A stretch of DNA of 64,000 nt, taken from Pontibacter arcticus. Lineage in GTDB: Bacteria; Bacteroidota; Bacteroidia; Cytophagales; Hymenobacteraceae. The notes below the pieces were generated by a model that was given only the letters and a program-made list of their open reading frames with translations, did not search any database and was not told the DNA's origin. The stretch lies in contig NZ_QMDV01000005.1 in assembly GCF_003284895.1 (NCBI RefSeq), positions 1 to 64,000 of the forward strand, written 5' to 3'. Each line of letters opens with the position of its first letter. Within the stretch, counting starts at the first letter, position 1. Below are positions 17,693-27,800 of the stretch, piece by piece. A program made the translations under genes and the position numbers.

Positions 17693-18265
17693 ATGCAAGA
17701 AACGATCTTAACCGAACTGAACCAGGCGCAGCAAACCCTGACCGCCTTTTTAGCTGATACAAATAATATCACCGCGATAGAACAAGCCGCCATTACGATG
17801 GCCGAAAGTATAAAAGCAGGTGGTAAAATACTGAGCTGCGGAAACGGTGGCTCGATGTGCGATGCCATGCACTTTGCCGAAGAACTGACCGGCCGCTACC
17901 GCGATAACCGCAAAGCCATACCTGCCATTTCTATTGCGGATGCGAGCCACATTAGCTGCGTAGGCAACGACTATGGTTACGAATACATTTTCTCGCGTTA
18001 CCTGGAAGCGCTGGGTAATAAAGGCGATGTTTTGCTGGCGATCACCACCAGCGGAAATTCAGGAAATGTGATAAAAGCCGCCGAAGCAGCCAAAGCCAAA
18101 GGCATGAAAGTAGTAGGTCTAACAGGCAAAGATGGTGGCAAGCTGGCGCCGCTCTGCGATGTGGAAATCCGGGTTCCGCATTTTGGCTACGCCGACCGCG
18201 TACAGGAAATCCATATCAAGGTCATCCATATTCTCATTCTGCTACTTGAAAAGCAACTGGTATAA
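17693..18265 (+). CDS. gmhA: Phosphoheptose isomerase (sedoheptulose-7-phosphate isomerase)
   Basis: 190 residues, a SIS-domain isomerase of the GmhA family. It makes D-glycero-D-manno-heptose 7-phosphate for LPS inner-core or other heptose precursors. Motifs are [19 protein letters not shown] near 46-64, followed by [14 protein letters not shown], and the TTSGNSGNV phosphate loop near 116-124. The C-terminal [13 protein letters not shown] helix is also typical. It lies 12 bp after an MsbA-like ABC exporter, consistent with envelope glycolipid work. Length is normal. Cytoplasmic tetramer by family. Confidence 0.94.
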   Translation: MQETILTELNQAQQTLTAFLADTNNITAIEQAAITMAESIKAGGKILSCGNGGSMCDAMHFAEELTGRYRDNRKAIPAISIADASHISCVGNDYGYEYIFSRYLEALGNKGDVLLAITTSGNSGNVIKAAEAAKAKGMKVVGLTGKDGGKLAPLCDVEIRVPHFGYADRVQEIHIKVIHILILLLEKQLV

Positions 18266-18327
18266 AGTATAGCATAGCTCTTTTGTAAAGTATAAACGTA
18301 TGGCAAGGTAAATTTATACTTTACTTT

Positions 18328-18972
18328 ATGCTGAAATCCATACTTACGTTTATACTTGCCCTGCTGCTAGTTGCCTGCGAAACCAAAACAGAAACCGCTG
18401 CAGTACAGCAACCCGAATCTCCGCAAGCAGATACAACCCAGGCTGTAACAGCTCCAGCACCGGACTCTTCTTTTATGATTGTGCCCGGAGTAAGTATGGG
18501 CCAGATCCGGGTTGGGGATACTTCTGAAAAAGTAACAGCCACGTTGGGCAAACCCGACAGCGGCGATGCAGCCATGGGAAAAGCGTTATCTGTGTGGGTC
18601 AGTAAAAAGCAAAACGCCGAACCGCAGCACACGGTAAGCGTCTTCTTTTCACGCAACGGCACCGAGATGCCCGCTAACCTGTTTGCCCGCCAGATCAGAA
18701 TAAACTCGCCGGTTTTTAAAACTCCCGAAGCCATTCAGACGGGCAGCTCTCTGGCAGCGATCAGGCAACATTACCGCGTAGCGCCTTTCGCTTATTACCT
18801 GAACAAGCAGCAGCAACGTGTCTATATTTTTGATGACCAGGCCCAGGGCATCGCTTTCGAAATAACCACACCCGACAGCACCTGCACTGCCATCACCATC
18901 CACGATAAGACAAAAGATATAACAAACAGCTATATACCTTTGGATCTTGAACTGATTCCTGTAACGAACTAA
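18328..18972 (+). CDS. Lipoprotein, unknown
   Basis: 214 residues. Lipobox LLLVAC at residues 11-16 follows a hydrophobic signal. The mature protein starts with a ~30-residue low-complexity Glu/Gln/Thr/Pro/Ala linker. A globular part follows from about residue 48, with IVPGVSMGQIRVGDTSEKV and TLGKPDSGDAAMG. The G-x-I-x-(V/I)-G-x(2)-x(3)-V-x(3)-LGKP pattern is similar to small bacterial lipoprotein domains that begin with a VGMT-like turn. I do not assign a named family. It is 62 bp after gmhA and may be co-transcribed. Confidence 0.75.
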   Translation: MLKSILTFILALLLVACETKTETAAVQQPESPQADTTQAVTAPAPDSSFMIVPGVSMGQIRVGDTSEKVTATLGKPDSGDAAMGKALSVWVSKKQNAEPQHTVSVFFSRNGTEMPANLFARQIRINSPVFKTPEAIQTGSSLAAIRQHYRVAPFAYYLNKQQQRVYIFDDQAQGIAFEITTPDSTCTAITIHDKTKDITNSYIPLDLELIPVTN

Positions 18973-19101
18973 AAGACCAGCACTTAACAACTGAAAGCAA
19001 AGTGTTTAGCAGGCCAAAGGCAAGGCTACAAATGAATTAATTTAAAGAGCGCGGCGTTCCAACTCAAATCATCCTAAATTTATACTTCCGAATAAGAAAG
19101 T

Positions 19102-20640
19102 ATGCTCATTAAAACATTTGGCAGTGCCGTTCAGGGCGTCAGCGCCTACACCATCACAATAGAAGTAAACGTAAGTCCGGGCACTAAATATTTTCTGGTG
19201 GGCCTACCGGATAACGCCGTTAAGGAAAGCGAGCAGCGCATCGAGTCTGCGTTAAAGCAATATAATTATAAAATCCCGCGTCAGAAGATTGTCATCAACA
19301 TGGCCCCTGCTGATATCCGCAAAGAAGGTTCTGCCTACGATCTGACCATTGCGATGGGAATTCTGGCTGCATCCGGGCAAATTAACCCGGACAGAGTTGG
19401 ACAGTACATGATTATGGGAGAGCTATCGCTGGATGGCTCATTAAGGCCGATAAAAGGAGTTTTGCCGATTGCCATACAGGCGCGCAAAGAAGGCTTTAAA
19501 GGGATTATACTTCCGGCCCAAAATGCAAAAGAGGCAGCTATCGTTAACAGCCTCGATGTGATCGGGGTACAGAACATACTCGAAGCCATTGAGTTTCTGG
19601 ATGGGCGTCGCGAAATAGAACCATTACTAGTTGATACCCGCGATATTTTTAACAATGCCGTTGATATTTACGCAGCCGATTTTGCCGATGTGCAAGGCCA
19701 GGAAAACATTAAACGCGCTTTGGAAATTGCTGCCGCCGGTGGCCATAACGTGATTATGATCGGCCCGCCGGGTGCAGGTAAAACGATGCTGGCCAAACGG
19801 CTACCTTCCATACTTCCGCCACTGTCCATGCACGAGGCGCTGGAAACCACCAAAATACACTCGGTGGCAGGCAAATTAGGCGAAGCGGCATCGCTTTTAA
19901 CCACACGCCCTTACCGCTCGCCGCACCATACTATTTCGGATGTGGCCCTGGTTGGCGGTGGCGGCAACCCCCAGCCCGGCGAAATATCGCTGGCCCATAA
20001 CGGTGTTTTGTTTCTGGATGAATTACCTGAGTTTAAGCGTACTGTGCTGGAAGTAATGCGGCAGCCGCTCGAAGAACGCCGTGTAACCATATCGCGCGCA
20101 AAAACTTCCATCGATTTTCCGGCCAACTTTATGCTGATCGCCAGCATGAACCCGTGCCCGTGTGGCTATTACAACCATCCTGACAAAGAATGTGTGTGCG
20201 GACCGGGCATTGTGCAACGCTATTTAAACAAAGTTAGTGGCCCGCTTTTAGACCGCATCGACCTGCACGTGGAAGTAACGCCTGTTACGTTTGATGAAAT
20301 GACGGCTACCCGAAAGTCTGAAGATAGTGTTTTTGTACGGGAACGTGTGGTAAAGGCGAGGGCCTTGCAGACAGAACGCTTTAAAGAGATTCCGTCGGTA
20401 CATTCTAACGCCATGATGCAGCCGCAAATGGTAAAAGAGATTTGCCAGATAAACGATGCCGGCCGCACGCTTCTGAAAACGGCCATGGAGCGCCTGGGCC
20501 TCTCGGCACGCGCTTATGACCGCATCCTGAAAGTAAGCAGAACCATTGCCGACCTGGCCGGAAGTGAAAGTATAAAAATAGAACACCTCGCAGAAGCGAT
20601 CCAATACCGGAGCCTGGACAGAGAAGGCTGGGCTGGCTGA
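19102..20640 (+). CDS. comM: YifB/ComM family Mg-chelatase-like AAA+ ATPase
   Basis: 512 residues. The N-terminal Lon-protease-like fold begins MLIKTFGSAVQGVSAYTITI. The AAA+ core has Walker A MIGPPGAGKTMLA (~217-229), Walker B-region GVLFLDELPEF, and the cysteine cluster PCPCGYYNHPDKECVCG (~351-368). The C-terminal Mg-chelatase domain contains RAYDRILKVSRTIADL. ComM-type proteins are helicases that promote branch migration during natural transformation in Gammaproteobacteria. In Bacteroidota the role is untested. Single-gene unit followed by a terminator. Confidence 0.93.
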   Translation: MLIKTFGSAVQGVSAYTITIEVNVSPGTKYFLVGLPDNAVKESEQRIESALKQYNYKIPRQKIVINMAPADIRKEGSAYDLTIAMGILAASGQINPDRVGQYMIMGELSLDGSLRPIKGVLPIAIQARKEGFKGIILPAQNAKEAAIVNSLDVIGVQNILEAIEFLDGRREIEPLLVDTRDIFNNAVDIYAADFADVQGQENIKRALEIAAAGGHNVIMIGPPGAGKTMLAKRLPSILPPLSMHEALETTKIHSVAGKLGEAASLLTTRPYRSPHHTISDVALVGGGGNPQPGEISLAHNGVLFLDELPEFKRTVLEVMRQPLEERRVTISRAKTSIDFPANFMLIASMNPCPCGYYNHPDKECVCGPGIVQRYLNKVSGPLLDRIDLHVEVTPVTFDEMTATRKSEDSVFVRERVVKARALQTERFKEIPSVHSNAMMQPQMVKEICQINDAGRTLLKTAMERLGLSARAYDRILKVSRTIADLAGSESIKIEHLAEAIQYRSLDREGWAG

Positions 20641-20670
20641 CAATACCTATAAAATCTACCCTGAAATACC

Positions 20671-20697
20671 AAAGGCGGCACTTTTGCCGCCTTTTTT
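20671..20697 (+). terminator. Terminator of comM
   Basis: AAAGGCGGC/GCCGCCTTT stem (9 bp) with a short loop and seven T, 31 bp after the stop. Confidence 0.9.
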
Positions 20698-20865
20698 TAT
20701 CTACCTGATAAATCAGCGTTTATACTTTTATCCGTAACCTTAACACTAAATTTATCCACAATTGCCAGCCCTTTATTTTAGCAGGCCGTATTAGTCTTAG
20801 AATTAGCAGAAGCCAAAAACTTATACTTCTGCTTAACCTTTATTATTTTAACAAAACCCATTACT

Positions 20866-21480
20866 ATGAAAAAAAGTCTGTTTTTAGTTCTGTTTGCGTT
20901 TCTGACTACGGTAGCAGCGCAGGCGCAAATGGCAGCACCAACCTTTGGCGTAAGAGTAGGCGCTAATTATTCCGGTTTCTCCGGAGATGATGTAAACGAT
21001 GATATGGAAAGACAATTCGGTTTCCATGGCGGCTTAACAGCTAACTTCCCGTTAACTGACGATGGCTTCCTGTCGTTGCAGCCAGAAGTTTTATACTCTA
21101 TGAAGGGATCAAAGTTTGAATTTAACAATGGAGACTTTAAAACCAAGTTAAGCTATATTGATGTACCGGTTCTAGCCCGCATAAACGCAGGCCCTTTATA
21201 CTTTGAAGGCGGTCCGCAGTTCTCTTACAGAATTGGAGGCGAGCAGGAAAATACAGTTGGTAGTGTTACCGTTACCAATGATGATTTAGATCAGTACAGA
21301 AAAACAGCTTTTGGCTATGCAGCCGGTGTTGGTATTGGCACGCCAATGGGTGTTAGCATTGGCGTACGTTACAACGGTGATTTTACCAAACTTAATGATG
21401 CTGACAATGATGCTGACGCACCTGAAATCCGTAACTCTGTATTTATGTTAACACTGGCTTATAGCTTCGGCGCCAGATAA
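20866..21480 (+). CDS. Small outer-membrane beta-barrel protein, paralogue 1
   Basis: 204 residues. Signal peptide MKKSLFLVLFAFLTTVAAQAQ, then an eight-strand-type barrel of the PorT/OMP_b-brl_2 group: FGVRVGANYSG, LSLQPEVLYSMKGS, YIDVPVLARINAG, PLYFEGGPQFSY, and a C-terminal FMLTLAYSFGAR ending in the outer-membrane insertion pattern. It is closely related to the next gene (21802): both share GVRVGAN.S, FGFHGGLT, PLYFEGGPQ and GVRYNG. A 5' UTR inverted repeat AGCAGAAG/CTTCTGCT lies at 20805-20833. Function unknown; family members are structural or adhesion-like barrels. Confidence 0.88.
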   Translation: MKKSLFLVLFAFLTTVAAQAQMAAPTFGVRVGANYSGFSGDDVNDDMERQFGFHGGLTANFPLTDDGFLSLQPEVLYSMKGSKFEFNNGDFKTKLSYIDVPVLARINAGPLYFEGGPQFSYRIGGEQENTVGSVTVTNDDLDQYRKTAFGYAAGVGIGTPMGVSIGVRYNGDFTKLNDADNDADAPEIRNSVFMLTLAYSFGAR

Positions 21481-21510
21481 TCGCCACTACGTTAGTACAA
21501 AATAAACTAT

Positions 21511-21554
21511 AAAAGCAGAAAGCCTGGTCATGTCGATCAGGCTTTCTGCTTTTT
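21511..21554 (+). terminator. Terminator of barrel paralogue 1
   Basis: Perfect ~16-bp stem AAAAGCAGAAAGCCTG/CAGGCTTTCTGCTTTT with an 11-nt loop. Confidence 0.9.
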
Positions 21555-21801
21555 ATGATTCTACCAATCAATCAGTTACTATTTAAGTGTATGTTGTTAA
21601 TCAAAATTGCTGTGTTTTGGCCTGCTTCTTGTAAAAGCCTGTTCAGCGGGCAGATAAAGCATATTAATTCAGAAATAAGGCTTCCGTTCTAACTTCTCAA
21701 CTCTCTGCTTGTTTTAGTAAGGAGCTTTAAAAAAGTAAGCGGTGGCTATCTTAAAAGCTAACTTCTGCGCGTTATTATCAATCTTAAAAAAAACTAAAAG
21801 T
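21555..21801. other. Spacer between the two barrel paralogues
   Basis: This 247-bp AT-rich gap must contain the promoter of the second barrel gene. I see no site matching both halves of the promoter consensus and no other structure. Confidence 0.5.
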
Positions 21802-22461
21802 ATGAAAAAGCTATTTATTGCATTCTCCATTATGCTGGCCTCTGCATCAGTGGCGCAGGCACAGTCCGGAATTGGTGTTCGTGTTGGGGCCAACCTGTCT
21901 AATTTAGAAGGCGACCTCAAAAACGAGAACCGTTACGAAAACAAGTTCGGTTTCCATGGGGGCCTTACCTATAACATCGGTGTGGTAGGCAATTTTTTTT
22001 CTATTCAGCCGGAGTTATTATACTCTAACAAGGGTTTCCAGAACAGCGATGAAGAATTTGAGATTCTGGGCCAGAAGTATAAAAGAGAAGGAAATGTAAA
22101 TTATAATTACCTGGAGTTACCTGTGTTGGCGCGCATCAAAGCCGGCCCTTTATACTTTGAAGGCGGTCCGCAGGCATCTTACCTATTAAGCGTTAACAAC
22201 AAAACCAAAGAATACCTGAACGGCGAAGAGCGTTCTTCCACCACTACCCAGATCGATAAAGACGGCATGAAGCAGTTTGAGCTGGGTTATGTAGCTGGTG
22301 TTGGGTTTGCAACAAACAGTGGCCTCAGCGTGGGTGTGCGTTACAACGGTAGCTTTAATGATTTTGTAGACGATGCGCCAGCCGATTATTTTGATGGCGA
22401 CCTCGTAAACGCAAAGCACTCTACTATCATGCTGACGCTTGGCTATACTTTTGGCCGCTAA
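21802..22461 (+). CDS. Small outer-membrane beta-barrel protein, paralogue 2
   Basis: 219 residues from ATG 21802 (MKKLFIAFSIMLASASVAQA, a clean signal peptide). The in-frame ATG 60 bp upstream would hide the signal and is rejected. It is the same barrel type as 20866-21480, with GVRVGANLSN, KFGFHGGLTYN, IQPELLYSNKG, YLELPVLARIKAG, LYFEGGPQASY and a C-terminal TIMLTLGYTFGR. It is most likely a tandem duplication that has diverged: its loops are longer, e.g. the NKTKEYLNGEERSSTTTQ insertion. Function unknown. Confidence 0.88.
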   Translation: MKKLFIAFSIMLASASVAQAQSGIGVRVGANLSNLEGDLKNENRYENKFGFHGGLTYNIGVVGNFFSIQPELLYSNKGFQNSDEEFEILGQKYKREGNVNYNYLELPVLARIKAGPLYFEGGPQASYLLSVNNKTKEYLNGEERSSTTTQIDKDGMKQFELGYVAGVGFATNSGLSVGVRYNGSFNDFVDDAPADYFDGDLVNAKHSTIMLTLGYTFGR

Positions 22462-22473
22462 GCAAGTATAAAA

Positions 22474-22523
22474 ATCAATAAAAAAGCCAGCCTTGTATAA
22501 ACGAGGCTGGCTTTTTTATTGAT
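22474..22523. terminator. Bidirectional terminator, 20-bp perfect stem
   Basis: ATCAATAAAAAAGCCAGCCT pairs fully with AGGCTGGCTTTTTTATTGAT around a 10-nt loop. It serves the plus-strand barrel gene and the convergent dipeptidase gene. Confidence 0.92.
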
Positions 22524-22547
22524 GCTGTTTTAAAGTATAAATTGTTA

Positions 22548-23909
22548 TTACTTACTCATTTCAGCGTAGTGCTTATAAAACATCGGGATAGTTTCGATGC
22601 CTTTCATATAATTAAACACGCCAAAATGCTCGTTCGGCGAGTGAATCGCATCCGAATCCAGGCCAAAGCCCATCAACACAGAATCCAGGCCAAGCTCTGA
22701 CTTAAACATGGCCACAATCGGAATAGACCCACCACTGCGCACCGGAATCGGTTTTACGCCAAATGTTTCTTCGTAAGCTTTAGATGCAGCTTTATAAGCA
22801 ACAGAATCGGTTGGGGTAACAACGGGCTCACCGCCGTGGTGTGGTTTAACCAATACTTTTACGCTGGCCGGTGCTATACTTTCGAAATGCTTCTGAAACT
22901 TCTCTGTTATTTCTTCTGATGTCTGGTTAGGCACCAGGCGCATGGATATTTTAGCAAAAGCTTTAGACGCGATTACGGTTTTGGCACCTTCGCCGGTATA
23001 GCCTCCCCAAATGCCGTTCACATCCAGCGTTGGCCGGATAGAATTTCGCTCCATGGTTACATAACCTGCTTCGCCGTGTACATCGCCTAGGTCAAGGGCT
23101 TTTTTATACTTGTCGAGGCTGAAAGGTGCGCGTGCCATCTCGGCTCTTTCTTCTGCGCTCAGTTCTTCTACATTGTCGTAAAAGCCCGGAATAGTGATGC
23201 GGTTATTTTCATCGTGCAAGGATGCGATCATCTGGCAAAGTATGTTGATCGGGTTTGCCACTGCGCCACCGTACAACCCGGAATGCAGATCACGGTTCGG
23301 GCCGGTCACTTCCACTTCCACATAACTCAACCCGCGTAAGCCAGCTGTAATGGAAGGCGTATCGTTGCCCAGCATCCCCGTATCTGAGATCAGGATCACA
23401 TCGCCTTTCAGTTTCTCTTTATTTTCTTTTACGAACGTGCCCAGGTTAGAAGATCCAACTTCTTCTTCGCCTTCGATCATAAACTTCACGTTGCAGGTTA
23501 GCGTGTTGGTGCGCATCATGGTTTCGAATGCTTTTACGTGCATGTACATCTGCCCTTTATCGTCGCAGGCGCCACGCGCGTAAATGTTACCGTCTTTTAT
23601 AACAGGCTCAAACGGAGGCGAATTCCAGAGTTCGTACGGGTCGGCGGGCTGCACATCGTAGTGGCCATACACAATTACGGTTGGCAGGTTCGGGTCGATT
23701 ATTTTCTCGCCGTACACAATCGGGTAGCCAGCTGTTTCGCATAGTTCCACGTTATCGGCACCGGCTTCTATCAGGCGCTGCTTTACAAATTCGGCAGTAC
23801 GCAACACGTCTTCTTTAAATTTAGGGTCGGCGCTAACAGACGGAATACGCAGCATATCTAACAGCTCGCTCAGGAATCTGTCTTTATTTTCGGAGATATA
23901 GTTGTTCAT
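22548..23909 (-). CDS. M20 family dipeptidase
   Basis: 453 residues. Di-zinc peptidase of the M20/ArgE-DapE-CNDP group. Motifs are VIVYGHYDVQPADP (His and Asp, ~79-92), RGACDDKGQMYMHVKAF (bridging Asp, ~112-128), EGEEEVGSSNLG (catalytic Glu pair, ~146-157) and a C-terminal HSPNEHFG supplying the last ligand. The lid domain includes GPNRDLHSGLYGGAVANPI. Similar to cytosolic nonspecific dipeptidases that hydrolyse short peptides. No signal peptide. Single-gene unit. Confidence 0.92.
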   Translation of the reverse strand: MNNYISENKDRFLSELLDMLRIPSVSADPKFKEDVLRTAEFVKQRLIEAGADNVELCETAGYPIVYGEKIIDPNLPTVIVYGHYDVQPADPYELWNSPPFEPVIKDGNIYARGACDDKGQMYMHVKAFETMMRTNTLTCNVKFMIEGEEEVGSSNLGTFVKENKEKLKGDVILISDTGMLGNDTPSITAGLRGLSYVEVEVTGPNRDLHSGLYGGAVANPINILCQMIASLHDENNRITIPGFYDNVEELSAEERAEMARAPFSLDKYKKALDLGDVHGEAGYVTMERNSIRPTLDVNGIWGGYTGEGAKTVIASKAFAKISMRLVPNQTSEEITEKFQKHFESIAPASVKVLVKPHHGGEPVVTPTDSVAYKAASKAYEETFGVKPIPVRSGGSIPIVAMFKSELGLDSVLMGFGLDSDAIHSPNEHFGVFNYMKGIETIPMFYKHYAEMSK

Positions 23910-23942
23910 AGTATGGGTTTGTTGGTTGTGCTAATTTACAAA

Positions 23943-23978
23943 AAAAGAACCACTCCGGGCAGCCAGTGTGGTTCTTTT
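23943..23978 (-). terminator. Terminator of plsY
   Basis: Perfect 11-bp stem AAAAGAACCAC/GTGGTTCTTTT with a 14-nt loop, 30 bp past the plsY stop on the minus strand. Confidence 0.85.
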
Positions 23979-24007
23979 GAAAGATCGTGTGCAAGTGAAG
24001 GTACTAT

Positions 24008-24652
24008 CTATTTTCTCCGGCCGATGCGGATGTTGGCTTTGCTTTCTTCGCCTTGCAGCAGGCGGTTGATATTTTTACGGTGCGTAAGGGCAACTACTGC
24101 AAAAAGTATAAACCCAAACACAATCAGGATCGGGTTATCCGGGTGAAAACGCGGCAGCAACAATAGTATCGGGAAAGCTAACGCTGCAATCATAGAACCC
24201 AACGAAACGTAGCGCGATGTAAACAGCACGATCAGGAAAATTACCATACACATCAGGGCAACCACCGGTTGTATGGCCAGCATCATGCCTAAAAGGGTAG
24301 CTACGCCTTTGCCCCCTTTAAAGCGCTCGTAGATCGAAAAAATATGACCCAGTACCGCCAATGCACCAAGTATAAGCTGATAAACGACAATATGCTCTGC
24401 CGGAATCGCTTCGAAAATAACGAGCAGACCTGCCAGCGAAGTAGCCAGCCAGCCTTTAAAAATATCGATGAACATAACGATCGCGCCGGGCTTTTTACCC
24501 AGCACCCTGAAGGTGTTTGTAGCACCCGAGTTACCACTGCCGTGCTGGCGGATATCGATACCATAATAAGCTTTGCCGATCCAGACTGCCGTCGGGATGG
24601 AGCCGATCAGATAAGCGGCAATAAAAAGTATAGCGATCAAAAGTATGTCCAT
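24008..24652 (-). CDS. plsY: Acyl-phosphate--glycerol-3-phosphate acyltransferase PlsY
   Basis: 214 residues with about five membrane segments. PlsY motifs are IGSIPTAVWIGKA (~16-28), GSGNSGATNTFRVLGKK (~38-54) and the glycine-rich FKGGKGVATLLG (~111-122). It acylates glycerol 3-phosphate from acyl-phosphate in the inner membrane, the first step of phospholipid synthesis. Length is normal. It ends in a short polar tail (RLLQGEESKANIRIGRRK). It is followed by a terminator, and 1.6 kb of an unrelated gene precedes it. Confidence 0.95.
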   Translation of the reverse strand: MDILLIAILFIAAYLIGSIPTAVWIGKAYYGIDIRQHGSGNSGATNTFRVLGKKPGAIVMFIDIFKGWLATSLAGLLVIFEAIPAEHIVVYQLILGALAVLGHIFSIYERFKGGKGVATLLGMMLAIQPVVALMCMVIFLIVLFTSRYVSLGSMIAALAFPILLLLPRFHPDNPILIVFGFILFAVVALTHRKNINRLLQGEESKANIRIGRRK

Positions 24653-24807
24653 GAATTCTTGTTCTTGTTAGCTTAAACTGCCTGATACTACTGGCCAGAT
24701 TGCACTATTAACGGCGCGTTTATACTTGGATAGAAGCTCAAATATAGATAAAACTTATTTCAGACTCAAAAACCAAGTTCTGTTCCCTTTATACGCGGGT
24801 AAAAGGT

Positions 24808-27800
24808 TTACAGGTTATTTCCTTCTTCTTCAGAAGTATCCTCGAAGCTGTCTTTGTTCTTTTTCTTTTTTCTGCGTTTCTCTTTTTTAGGTTCCTCCTC
24901 TTCTTCCAGGTCTTTAAAGCTGCTTTCCGGCTCCGTATTTATACTTGCCGGCTGCCCCGAAGCTGCCTTAAAACCGTCTTTGCCATTCAGGTAAGTTGTT
25001 TTAAAGTAATTGATAAACTCGTTTTTCTCAATTTCTTCGCCCTGGTAAATGCCGTAATTGGTGCTCAGCCCGCGGCTACCCTTCGATTTGGACCGGACTG
25101 CTTTGTTAAATTTATCATCGGCAGAGGCCATGGTCAGCGCATTTTCCACAAAACTGAAATAGTACCAGGTATACGGATCGGCCTGCAAGTATAAATTAAC
25201 GACTGGCAAACCGTTTAAGTCCTGTCGCATTTCCAGGTAGCCGTCCATCGGCGCATTTACATCCTCTTTTAAAATACTGGCCAGGTTTAACTTTCCGGTA
25301 CTGTACCAGGCGTTCTGTTTTGTAGACCAGTGCATGTTGGCCTGGCTCAGAATTAAGCTGCGCACCAGTTTCTTGGATACTTTCGGAAGCGGTACATACC
25401 CTGTTGCGGAGCGCTCCTCATACTTGCGCACTTCCCGATCCCCGATAAAGGCACCCAGTTTATAGAGCATCGCCGGACTTGTATCTGACGTCAGGCCGGG
25501 GCCGCCTGCATTTTCCTGTAACGTTTTGGCCATAGCAGTTAGCGCCTGCGACGGTACATCCAGATCAAAAGCCATAAATGCATCCAGGTTGTAACGGCTG
25601 CTGTCTACGTTGGCATTGCCACTTCCGGAGGCCTGTACTTTAAAATTTTTGGTTGGCTTTAATAGGTTGAGTTGGCCTTCAAAATTGATGTTATTGGAAG
25701 CCTCGTTGTACAACAGCATATTGCCTTCATACGCGCCCTGGTACGCACGGGCTTCACGGCCTATCTTAAATTCAGATTTTTCTTTGTTATAAGAAAGCAA
25801 GCCATCTACGGTAAACAGATCGAGGTCGTCTTCCGCCTGCTTTTTCGATACAAATGTATTATAAAGCTTCGCTGATTCGCTGGAAACATGCAACCCGGTG
25901 TGCAGCGGTGTCCCATCGGCAGCTTTCGGCTTTAGGATCGGGATACGCACATTACCTGGGTCGAGGGTATCTTTTTTGTATGGAAACCAATCCGAGTCGT
26001 CGGGATTACCCGTGAAGTTCAGTTTCAGGTCGCCGTCAAAATCCATGTGTTTTTTGTTGGCGTGCATCAGCACTTTTCCCCGGTACAAAATACGCGGGAA
26101 AATATAGAAAGGCTTTTCTTCCTTCACTTCAGCGGTTGCAAAAGTATAAACCGGCCGTTTTTTGTTTTGCGGATTACCGTATGTAAACTCAGCAAATTGT
26201 AACTGAAACGAATCGGCGGCAGCGTTTGAATAGCCATGCAACGCATCGCCTTTAAAAGCCATCCGCGACAGCACATCAATGTTGCCTTTGTACAGGTTAT
26301 GGTATTTCTGCGAGGAATCGGCCTGGATGCGGGCATTGCGGAGTGTACGGATAGTCGCATCTGCGGCAATGGCTACGTTACCGCTGTCCGGCATCACATA
26401 CGCATCTGCCACGGCAATGTATGGCACGCCACCCGCCAGGATCGTATTTTGTTTCAGGTCATAAACGCCGCTACCGGCCATAAACTTTAGCTGGCGCTGG
26501 TCCGGGTGCTGCGAGTAAAACCAGTTCTTACCGCCGTTCTCATCTGATTTCAGGTTTACTTTCTGCGTTTTAAAATCCCAGCGGGCACTGCTCATCGAGG
26601 TTTTATACTTTGCCTTCGGGAATTCTATACTTGCCACGCCTTTCTGCTCACTTCCAAAATCCACGAAACCCTGTACCAGGTCATACTCAAAAGCTACGTC
26701 CTGCGACCTGATGGCGGGCTGGCCCTCCACATCCGATTTTGCAATGAATGTAGCATGATGCCCGCTGATCCCGCGCTGCTTAAACAACAACTCTCCAGAC
26801 GTTACATTTGCTACCGGATTATCCACTACGCCGCTTCCGTACAAACCTCCCGGCGATAATTTGGCTACACCTTTAAAGTCAAAATTCTCTTTAAAGATCT
26901 TCATCGGCTCTTTCACCGTCTGGATGTACATGGTATCGGCTTTAGGCAACCAGTTCATGTTAAAGCCTGCCAGCGTAGCCACCGGAAAAGCTGTGCCGCC
27001 ATGTGTGCCTTCGGCTATACTTACCGACGTGCCGCCTTTTACCTGCACGGCATCTTTGTAGTAAGTATAAACGGGCGCCTGCAGCGTAGAAGTAAGATAA
27101 GTGAGTTTGCCTTTGCTTTGGATGCCGCTGGAACTCATCATAATGGTATCATACGCCATGCCTTTGCCACCAAAAGCAGCCAGGCCTTTTGCAGAAGGCT
27201 GGTAGTAAAAGCCAAGCGTTTCGTCGGGCATGAGTTGCAGCTTCGTTTTGATGGGCGGGAAAATACCACCGGAATTAAATGTCCCATCAAAGGTCAGAGC
27301 GCCTTTGCCAGAACTTAAGCTATCCATTTTAAACGGAGGCATATCAAAAAATACCGTACTGTCGTAAACGCCCCCCAACACATCAGGGCGGTTGAAACTT
27401 ACTTTTGCCCCAACCGGCGCATCAAAACGTGGGTACTCCGGATGCGAATCTTTACCGGATTTATTGTTGGGTTTGTTGATGTACAACTTACCCGTCATGG
27501 TGCTGCCTTTTCCGGTCAGTACCTGGTCCGATGCATCGCCTTCCAAAGCGCGCCGTCTGCGCGATACCAGTGCAATGGTATCCAGTTTAGCCAGGTCTAT
27601 CGAAAACTCATCGTAATTAAACTTAAACTTGCTGCCTTTAAAAGCCAACCGGCTGGCGAAAATCTCTCCGTCAAATTCGATGTCGCGGTTTTTCAGGATA
27701 TGAATTTCACTTTTGTTCGGAAGTATGTAAACGCTGGACGTATCGGTATGGAAGGTGATTTTATCCACGCCGCGCACAGTTAACTTATTTGTTTCGAGGT

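Noticed and set aside
17693-18265. A capsule or LPS biosynthesis cluster around gmhA
   Set aside because: Apart from the MsbA-like exporter no heptose, LPS or capsule genes follow; the two glycosyltransferases are far away and isolated.
19102-20640. comM as part of a natural-competence locus tied to the AAGTATA motif
   Set aside because: ComM/YifB proteins are widespread in non-competent bacteria and no other competence gene is in the window.
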